Of a stretch of 64,000 nt of DNA, positions 58,303-64,000 are shown one piece after another. Each line of letters begins with the position of its first letter. Position 1 is the stretch's first letter. Below the pieces are notes generated by a model, which made no database searches, was not told where the DNA came from, and saw nothing but the letters and a program-made list of their open reading frames with translations. Source of the DNA: Amycolatopsis sp. CA-230715 (GTDB lineage Bacteria > Actinomycetota > Actinomycetes > Mycobacteriales > Pseudonocardiaceae); assembly GCF_018736145.1 (NCBI RefSeq), contig NZ_CP059997.1:3285501-3349500 (forward strand), written 5' to 3'. Position numbers and translations under genes: made by a program.

Positions 58303-58680
58303 TGGACCAGCTTTCTGTCGCGATCTTGCTTACGTCTTCTTCTGCGTTGTTCAGTGGAGAGCTCTCCACCTGCGTGAACAGCGCCCCTATGCCGTCTCCC
58401 CGGTCCACGCGGTCGGGCGTGTCTGCCCGCGTCAGGATCTTCCGATCCGTAACTTCCCATCGGGGTTTCCGTGGAACTGCTTGTGCTCGCCCCGGATCGC
58501 CTCGCCGGTCCACCGGGCACCGGAGGAGCCCGTCGATACCTGATGGCATACGGAGCGGCCCGACGCCTGCCGGGCACGGTCGTCAAAGATACCCGGCCGT
58601 CTCACGGGCGGCAAAATCGGGGGTGGCAACGAGGCCGATCACCCAGTCTAGCGGCTTGTCGGCCCCGATGGCGGCAATGA
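58303..58680 (-). promoter_or_regulatory. str-operon leader and promoter region
   Basis: No gene is seen in about 380 bp. It holds two signals: the 27-nt block 58397-58423 shared with the S10 leader, and a perfect 16-bp palindrome GTGGAGAGCTCTCCAC at 58354-58369, 52-67 bp upstream of rpsL. The rest is GC-rich without further repeats. A promoter upstream of the shared block is likely but not assigned. Confidence 0.6.
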
Positions 58681-58713
58681 GACGACCCGGGTGTTTCAAA
58701 CACCCGGGCCGTC
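58681..58713 (-). terminator. Hairpin terminator after the 47-residue gene
   Basis: Arms 58681-58696 and 58698-58713 pair over 16 positions with one mismatch and a 1-nt centre. It lies 22 bp after the stop of the small minus-strand gene. Confidence 0.85.
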
Positions 58714-58734
58714 GTAAGCATTCCCCCCTGCCGG

Positions 58735-58878
58735 TCAGTCCTCGTCCGGCTTGGCGTGATCCGGCTTCCCCGGGTTCGGGTCACGGGAGAGGTCGATCAG
58801 CGGGTGCCGCTCGGCACCTTCCGGCGCCGCCCTGCGGCCCGTGCTCACCGGCTCCCGCTCGTTCTGCTCGTCCACCAT
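58735..58878 (-). CDS. Small hydrophilic protein, unknown function
   Basis: A 47-residue protein starting MVDEQNEREPVSTGRRAAPE and ending KPDHAKPDED. It has a near-ideal ribosome-binding site (GAGGAGG, spacing about 5) and a strong terminator downstream, so I treat it as real despite its size. The frame is open further to 58983, but without a ribosome-binding site. It is charged and Pro-rich, with no membrane helix or cysteine. Function unknown. Confidence 0.7.
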   Translation of the reverse strand: MVDEQNEREPVSTGRRAAPEGAERHPLIDLSRDPNPGKPDHAKPDED

Positions 58879-59026
58879 GCCTCCTCCTCTTCGCGTGGTG
58901 TGACCGGGTCGCACGGTACCGATGGCGGACGCCCCCGCCCGAGACGGCACCCCCGCCCCTTTTCCGAACCAGACACCCCGCACATTCCGGGCGACCTCGC
59001 GTCGTCGCCCGCGGGGCCCTGAAGTG

Positions 59027-59044
59027 CGTTTAGCGGGCTAAACG
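59027..59044 (-). repeat. Palindromic element, copy 19
   Basis: A perfect copy in the divergent region between the 47-residue gene and the next gene, 62 bp before the latter. It is the first copy after a 15-kb stretch without any. Confidence 0.9.
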
Positions 59045-59106
59045 TCGCGGGCGGACTTCCCGGTGAGGCGGCGACCTGGGGGTTCGGCGCCCCGTAGGAT
59101 CCGGGG

Positions 59107-59748
59107 GTGGCCGGGCGGCGCGGTGGGCGCGAACTGACGCCGGGGCAGTGGGCCCGGCGGAACGGCGCGGCGCTCCACCTCCCCGGCGACGGCCGCGCCC
59201 CGGCCTTCGGGTACTTCCCCAACGCCAAGCAGCGGACGACCTTCGCGCACCTGACCGCGCAGGCGCCGCCCTACGACTACGCGCTCGAACTGCGCGCCGA
59301 CGGCCACGCGGTGCTGGCCTTCGAATACCGCCCCGCGGGCGAGGACGGCACGCCCGGCACGGGCCGCAGCCACATGGTCCAGGTCTGGACGCCGCCGGTG
59401 CCCGCGCTGACCTTCGACACCGGGCTCAAGAGCATGCTGGGATCGATCCGCACCGACGCCGCGGCCTACGAAGCGCCGGGCACCGTCCGCACCGGGTACC
59501 CCGAGTTCGACGCCAGGTTCACCGTCTACTGCGAGCACCCCGACTTCGCGCGCGGCGTGCTCGTCGCGCCCCTGCTCCGCTGGCTGCTCGACGATCCCCG
59601 CACCCCGGGTTCCTTCTCCCTGCTCAACTCGGTCGCGCTCGTGCAGGGCGACCGCAAGCTCGTCCCCACCGAAATTCCGGAGACGGCGGGCTTCCTCATC
59701 GATTTCGTGAACGCGTTTCCGGCGCATACCTGGCAATACCGGAGATAG
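59107..59748 (+). CDS. Conserved-looking cytoplasmic protein, unknown function
   Basis: A 213-residue protein from a GTG at 59107, with GTAGGATCC upstream. It has no signal peptide, membrane helix or motif I recognise. Several tryptophan- and aromatic-rich strands (FGYFPNAKQRTTFAHLTAQA, AFEYRPAGEDG, MVQVWTPPVPALTFD) suggest a beta-rich fold. It stands alone between copy 19 and a secreted peptide gene. Confidence 0.7.
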   Translation: MAGRRGGRELTPGQWARRNGAALHLPGDGRAPAFGYFPNAKQRTTFAHLTAQAPPYDYALELRADGHAVLAFEYRPAGEDGTPGTGRSHMVQVWTPPVPALTFDTGLKSMLGSIRTDAAAYEAPGTVRTGYPEFDARFTVYCEHPDFARGVLVAPLLRWLLDDPRTPGSFSLLNSVALVQGDRKLVPTEIPETAGFLIDFVNAFPAHTWQYRR

Positions 59749-59840
59749 GTTCCCACCCCGTGGGCACAATGCGAGGGATCCGCGATTTCGTGCGATGATT
59801 CCCGCGGCAGCAGAATACCTATCCGAAAGGTGCCACTGGT

Positions 59841-60080
59841 ATGCGGAAAACTCTTGTCAGGGGCGTGGTCGCGGCGACGCTCGCGGGCGCGGCGATCGTC
59901 GGCGCGGCGGCTCCGGCATTGGCATCGGAAACCCCCGGTCCGGTGATCGTCGACGAGCCGGACACCAGCGGGCTGAACAACGTCTGGACGTTCGCGCCGC
60001 TCGGCGTGCCCGTGCTCGGGCTGATCCAGTCGGTCGTGCAGGCACCGGGCAAGCTCCTGCCGAACCCGGCCGGCTACTGA
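59841..60080 (+). CDS. Small secreted protein A
   Basis: A 79-residue protein with a Sec signal peptide: MRKTLVRGV, a long Ala/Gly hydrophobic core and AAAPALASE, with cleavage after ALA. The mature peptide is about 50 residues, cysteine-free and partly hydrophobic (FAPLGVPVLGLIQSVVQAPG). It resembles small secreted proteins of actinobacteria but no family is recognised. AAAGG lies 11 nt before the ATG. A canonical terminator follows. Confidence 0.75.
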   Translation: MRKTLVRGVVAATLAGAAIVGAAAPALASETPGPVIVDEPDTSGLNNVWTFAPLGVPVLGLIQSVVQAPGKLLPNPAGY

Positions 60081-60089
60081 GCGCACGAG

Positions 60090-60132
60090 AAACCGCTCCC
60101 GCGCTGACCGGACAGCGCGGGAGCGGTTTTTT
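60090..60132 (+). terminator. Rho-independent terminator with T-tract
   Basis: Perfect 17-bp arms (60090-60106 and 60113-60129), a 6-nt loop and a run of six T at 60127-60132. It ends secreted protein A and, by symmetry, may also stop the convergent gene. It is the only T-tract terminator noted in the window. Confidence 0.95.
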
Positions 60133-60145
60133 GGTGTCCTACAAG

Positions 60146-60370
60146 CTATCCGCCGACCAGGGTGATGAGCCCGTACACGGGCGCGAGCAGGTTCGCCGGG
60201 GCCAGGATGGTGGGCTCGAGCAGCGGCCCGAGGTCCACACCCGGGAGCAGCCAGATGGGTGTCCCCGACTGAGCGTGCGACGGCGCGGCGTCCGCGATTC
60301 CCCCGGCGACGCCCGCGAACGCGGCGGCCGCGGCGACCGTCACGGCGGCGCGTGCGGCAATTCTCTTCAC
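60146..60370 (-). CDS. Small secreted protein B
   Basis: A 74-residue protein from a GTG at 60370 with GAGGGAGAAG upstream. The signal peptide (MKRIAARAAVTVAAAAAFAG) is cleaved near ADAA. The mature part has no cysteine and ends in a hydrophobic stretch LLAPVYGLITLVGG. Composition and size are like secreted protein A, with which it is convergent. It starts 58 bp after the stop of the membrane protein upstream. Confidence 0.75.
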   Translation of the reverse strand: MKRIAARAAVTVAAAAAFAGVAGGIADAAPSHAQSGTPIWLLPGVDLGPLLEPTILAPANLLAPVYGLITLVGG

Positions 60371-60428
60371 GATTTCTTCTCCCTCATTCCATGGATTACG
60401 GTTTCCCGCTCGACCGGACGAGCGGAAG

Positions 60429-62183
60429 TCAGGATTTGAGCGGCACGCTCACCGGTACGACAGTTCCTTCCGGCACCCACTGCCCTCGATAGTCGCGCGC
60501 CATCACCATTCCCGGCGGATGCGGTTCGTTCGGGTACATCGGCATCGCGTTCACCTGCGCCGAGGCGAAGATCTGCACCTCGCCGCCGACCGAGCGCCAT
60601 TGGTCGCCGAGCCAGTTCCGGAATCCCGCGACCGACGGGCTCTCCCCGCCGAAGCCGTTCCCGACGGTCACCGCGTAGCTCACCGCGAGCTGCTCCCGCG
60701 GGTCGAACCGCAGCGGGATCGACGAGCTGGCCACCAGGTTCACGATCGGCCCGTGCAGCAGCCACGGCGCCGCGTACAGGCCGTAGCCGTAGGTGGGCCT
60801 TTCCCGTTGTGCCGCCGCCGCGTCCCGCATGGTCCGGTAGCCGAGGTCCCATCCGGAGACGACCACGAGCGCGCCGTCGGGGCTCTGCCCCGCCGCGACC
60901 GGGATGTTCCTCCGCGCCGCCGCTTCACGGACGACCTTCGCCGCAGCGGCACCGCGTGCGGTCTCGTCGGCGACGAGGTCGATGACCGGTGCCTTGCGCT
61001 CGGCGAGGAATCCGACGAGCTTGCGCAGCGCGTCCGCGTCTTCGTCGCCGAGCGCGTCCGACGGGCAGGCGGTGAGGACGGTGCGGCGATTGTTCAGCAG
61101 GCCGCCGAGCGCGGCCGCCGCGCATTCCGGGCCGTCGCTGCCCGCCGCGCTCGCGACACCCTTGTCCGTGCCCGCGTCGACTTCGACTTTCGCGGGCGAA
61201 TCGTTCTTCGTGATGACCAGGTCGCTGCGGCCGTCGGGCAGGTCCACCTCGGCCCAGCTGCCTTCGGCGCCCGCCCGCGCGGACGCCCGCACGGGTTGTC
61301 CCCCTTCGACGGCGACCGACACCTCGCCCGCCGTCGCGGGCACGTGCACCAGGTTCCGGCCTGGTCGCTGCGGGCTGACGAGCACCGGAACGTCTTGGTC
61401 CGCCACGGAAACCGAGGCGAGCAACGGCACGCCGGGCACCGGCAGTTCCGGCGGTTTCGGGATCGCGGCAAGCGCGCTCCAGGCGACGAAGCCCACCGCG
61501 ACCGCCGCGGCACCGAGCCGGTAGGTCCGGCCTGGGTCGGCGCGCGGGACGGCCGCGACGACCGTCGCCACGAGCGCCAGCGCGACGATCGCGAGCAGCG
61601 CGACCCCGAACGCGCTGCCGTAGAGCCTGCGGTCGAATCCGATGCCGGACAACGCGAGCTGCGTTCCGCCCGCGAGGACGAGCAGCCCGCCGAGTGTGAT
61701 CGCGAGCGGCCCGAGCCGCAGCGACGAACTGCGCCATTCCTCCGGTGCCACCCCGAGCGACAGCGCGGCGACGCCGAGCCACACCGTGGCGCCGGCGACG
61801 AACACCGTGTCGACCGCGAAGTCGATGCCGGAACTGCCGAGCGCGGTCTCGATCACGAGGAGCACGACCAGCACCGCGGACAGCCAACGGGCCACGCCCG
61901 GTTTCGGCAACAGGCCCGCGATCGCGACGGCGAGCGCCGCGTGCACGACCGCGCCGACGACGTTCGCGTCGACGGTGAAGATCGAGACGATCGCGAGCAC
62001 CGCGGAAACCCCGGCCAGCGCGGCGACGACCACGGTGAGCCTGCGCCCGAGCTCACCGACCAGGGGCCGCAGCAGGCCGACTCCGGCCACCACCGCGCTG
62101 CCGAAGAGCAGCACGAGGCGCAGGAGGAGCGCCACGACGTCGACACCGGCCGAGCCGGTGCTCATCTGTGCACCATGGTCCAT
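60429..62183 (-). CDS. Polytopic membrane protein with large C-terminal outer domain (CopD-like membrane part)
   Basis: A 584-residue protein. About eight membrane helices occupy the first 250 residues, starting VVALLLRLVLLFGSAVVAGV. They recall CopD-type copper-resistance membrane proteins, but no clear copper-ligand motif is seen beyond an N-terminal MDHGAQM. The C-terminal 330 residues are soluble, with two cysteines (PECAAAALGG, TACPSDALGD) and a strand pattern ending PEGTVVPVSVPLKS. It is 55 bp after the SBP56-like gene on the same strand. Function is unknown; a metal-linked role is inferred from the neighbour only. Confidence 0.6.
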   Translation of the reverse strand: MDHGAQMSTGSAGVDVVALLLRLVLLFGSAVVAGVGLLRPLVGELGRRLTVVVAALAGVSAVLAIVSIFTVDANVVGAVVHAALAVAIAGLLPKPGVARWLSAVLVVLLVIETALGSSGIDFAVDTVFVAGATVWLGVAALSLGVAPEEWRSSSLRLGPLAITLGGLLVLAGGTQLALSGIGFDRRLYGSAFGVALLAIVALALVATVVAAVPRADPGRTYRLGAAAVAVGFVAWSALAAIPKPPELPVPGVPLLASVSVADQDVPVLVSPQRPGRNLVHVPATAGEVSVAVEGGQPVRASARAGAEGSWAEVDLPDGRSDLVITKNDSPAKVEVDAGTDKGVASAAGSDGPECAAAALGGLLNNRRTVLTACPSDALGDEDADALRKLVGFLAERKAPVIDLVADETARGAAAAKVVREAAARRNIPVAAGQSPDGALVVVSGWDLGYRTMRDAAAAQRERPTYGYGLYAAPWLLHGPIVNLVASSSIPLRFDPREQLAVSYAVTVGNGFGGESPSVAGFRNWLGDQWRSVGGEVQIFASAQVNAMPMYPNEPHPPGMVMARDYRGQWVPEGTVVPVSVPLKS

Positions 62184-62238
62184 TGTGGAGCCTTCCTGAG
62201 GACGGGCGGGGCGGTGTGCGCCGCCCCGCCCGTGCCGG

Positions 62239-64000
62239 TTACTTCAGGTCCGCGTCCGCGACGACGAACAGTTCGGAGTGGGGTTTGGCGTTGCCGAAGT
62301 CACCGTGCGGCCAGGACTTCCGGTTGAAGTTGATCCCGACCTGCCCGGTGAACTCGTCGCGGAAGTTCTGGTCCACCGCGACCTTCCCGTCCGGACCGAG
62401 GTTCAGCAGGTTGACCTTGTGGTCACCGTCCAAACCGGACCTCGCGACGAAGTAGTTCGACACCGCGAGGTGCTGCGGCGCGCTCTCGTGGTAGTACCCG
62501 TCGGCGCCGAGCGCGAAGTGGTCGTAGGCGCCCCAGTGCGGGCCCGCGCCCGGCACGCCGGGGTTGATCGGGGCCGCGCCGACGACGGTCGGCAGCACGC
62601 CGCCCCCGCCGTTCTGCGCCTTTTCCTTCGTGTCGATCGACCCTTCGTAGTTCGGGCCCGCCGCGAGCAGCTTCTGGATGTCGAGCACGTAGACGCCGCC
62701 TGTGGTGCCGGGGTCGTCCGGCGAAAGGGTGCCCTTCTGCCTGCCCACGATCGCCCGGTACAGGTACTTGTCGTCCGGGCTGGTCTGGATCCAGCCGCCG
62801 TTCGAGCTGGCGCCGTTCGCGTCGTTCTTGTCGTAGATCGCCTTGTTGGCCGAGCCGTCGTCGAACACCTCGCGCCAATGTGGCTCGCGCGCGGTGATGT
62901 CCGGCGTGTAGTAGACCGCGCCGCCCTGCATGGTCTGGGCGAACGCGCCCTTGTGCCCCGGCAGGTTGGTCACCGTGGTCTCCATAACCGCACGGCTTTC
63001 GGAGTGCAGCGGGTCCTTCGGATCGGCGCGGGGCCCGTCGGGCAGGTACGACACCGTCTTCAGCTTCGGGTGGTTGCGGTCGGAGATGTCGTAGGTCCGC
63101 ACCGTCGGGCGGCGCAGGTACGGCGACGGCTGCTTCACCGGGTCGAGGATGATGTTTCTCGGTTCCGCGTAATCGCTCGTGACCAGCGTGTTCAGGTCCT
63201 CGCGAGCCTGGATGCCGTGCGGGTTCGCGCAGGTCGGCGCCCCGAGCTGCGGGAGGTTGTCGCACAGCTTCTGGTTGTCGCCCTGTGGCGTGGCCGCCGG
63301 GCTCTGCGAAAGGACCTTGCCGTCCTTGTCGAAGCGCACGACCTCGCCGGGACTGCCCGCGAAGCCGTTGCCGATCACGACCTGGCCGTTGTCGTACCGG
63401 TACGGCCCCGGCACGACCGGGCCGCCCATGTAGGTGCCGTAGGACGTGCCGTCCTTCAGCGTCCAGTACGCGTCGGGCACGGAGCCGCCGAGCGTCTGCG
63501 TCGGCAGGCTGACGCCCTTCAGCTTCAGCTGCGGCAGCGCGCTGACGTCGAACGCGTAGGTGGCCGCGGCGAAGAGCGCACCGGCGTAGATGGTGTCGCC
63601 CTTGTGCCACACGTACTGCATGTGGTGCGGCTCGTTCTCCACCAGCGGGCCGACCGTGGCGGTGTTGACGACCTTGCCGTAGGTCGGCGACCCCTCGGTC
63701 GCGTCGATGACGGCGAGGAAGTCCGGGCCCGGCAGCGCGTTGCGGATCTTGCCGAGCCCGCCGCCGAGCGATCCCGGCAGGTTCTTGACGTCCTTGACCA
63801 GTGTGTCGGCGATGTTCTCGTCACCGGCCCAGACCAGGAGCCACTTCTTCCGCTTGTCGCCGGCGCTGGCCTTGGCCTGCGCGACGTCCTTCGACACCAG
63901 GTGGTTCTGCACCCAGTACTGCTTGCCGTCGGACGCCGTCTTCGCGTCCGTGGACACCTGGACGTCGGCGTAGGCGTTGGTGGTGGAACCGGTGTAGGTG
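62239..64000 (-). CDS. SBP56 (selenium-binding protein/methanethiol oxidase)-like protein, 5' end outside the window
   Basis: About 587 residues are visible. A GTG at 63957 could start the frame, but it stays open to the right edge with sensible sequence (TYTGSTTNAYADVQVSTDAK), so the true start is beyond 64000. Matches to SBP56 are PDFLAVIDATEGSPTYGKVV, ENEPHHMQYVW, TSDYAEPRNIIL, RTYDISDRNHPKLK and SPDDKYLYRAIVG. They follow the beta-propeller order of SELENBP1. SBP56 enzymes use copper to oxidise methanethiol. Whether this enlarged actinobacterial version does so is not shown. Likely cotranscribed with the membrane protein downstream. Confidence 0.75.
   Translation of the reverse strand, partial: TYTGSTTNAYADVQVSTDAKTASDGKQYWVQNHLVSKDVAQAKASAGDKRKKWLLVWAGDENIADTLVKDVKNLPGSLGGGLGKIRNALPGPDFLAVIDATEGSPTYGKVVNTATVGPLVENEPHHMQYVWHKGDTIYAGALFAAATYAFDVSALPQLKLKGVSLPTQTLGGSVPDAYWTLKDGTSYGTYMGGPVVPGPYRYDNGQVVIGNGFAGSPGEVVRFDKDGKVLSQSPAATPQGDNQKLCDNLPQLGAPTCANPHGIQAREDLNTLVTSDYAEPRNIILDPVKQPSPYLRRPTVRTYDISDRNHPKLKTVSYLPDGPRADPKDPLHSESRAVMETTVTNLPGHKGAFAQTMQGGAVYYTPDITAREPHWREVFDDGSANKAIYDKNDANGASSNGGWIQTSPDDKYLYRAIVGRQKGTLSPDDPGTTGGVYVLDIQKLLAAGPNYEGSIDTKEKAQNGGGGVLPTVVGAAPINPGVPGAGPHWGAYDHFALGADGYYHESAPQHLAVSNYFVARSGLDGDHKVNLLNLGPDGKVAVDQNFRDEFTGQVGINFNRKSWPHGDFGNAKPHSELFVVADADLK

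Overview
The window is high-GC actinobacterial chromosome. Many genes start with GTG or TTG, and the gene order matches the conserved actinobacterial core seen in Mycobacterium tuberculosis around glmS-glmM-rpsI-rplM-ESX-4-truA-rplQ-rpoA-infA. The large Pro/Gly-rich secretion substrates, the DUF4333-type protein and the contiguous ribosomal operons point to a member of the Pseudonocardiaceae (Amycolatopsis-like). That placement is inference; no rRNA gene is present to test it. No tRNA, rRNA, CRISPR array, prophage or insertion sequence was seen.

Layout. 1-8348 (minus strand): glmS and nnr, then a four-gene polyol operon (zinc dehydrogenase, DeoR regulator, xylulokinase, ABC ATPase), then the start of alr. 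8488-9303: an alpha/beta hydrolase. 9372-12386: three genes that look like type VII secretion (T7SS) substrates or accessories. 12572-15041: glmM, rpsI, rplM. 15274-16671: a lipoprotein and a DUF4333-like membrane protein. 16746-32978: an ESX-4-type T7SS locus with two WXG100 proteins, an Hsp70-like protein with an Rv3446c-like tail, EccC, EccD, the mycosin protease, a further WXG100-like and EspC-like pair, EccB, EccE and one unknown gene. 33182-34099: a DUF559-like nuclease-fold protein. 34096-42189 (minus): secY-adk-map, then infA-rpmJ-rpsM-rpsK-rpsD-rpoA-rplQ-truA. 42386-43787: a LysE-type exporter and a membrane protein. 43962-53629 (minus): the full S10-spc operon, rpsJ to rplO. 53976-58302 (minus): the str operon rpsL-rpsG-fusA-tuf. 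58735-64000: small and secreted proteins, a polytopic membrane protein and a partial SBP56 (selenium-binding protein)-like gene.

The genes work together in three blocks: cell-wall amino-sugar supply (glmS, glmM, with alr for D-alanine), protein synthesis and export (r-proteins, EF-G, EF-Tu, RNA polymerase alpha, SecY, Map), and type VII secretion.

The most unusual feature is a family of at least 19 copies of an 18-bp palindrome (CGTTTAGCGGGCTAAACG and close variants). Most copies are intergenic. Two supply the stop codon of a gene (nnr, map) and three lie in frame inside genes (Hsp70-like, EspC-like, truA). The copy in truA carries a base change that avoids a stop codon. A second notable signal is an identical 27-nt block at the same distance upstream of rpsJ and rpsL, which suggests a shared cis-regulatory leader for the two main ribosomal operons.
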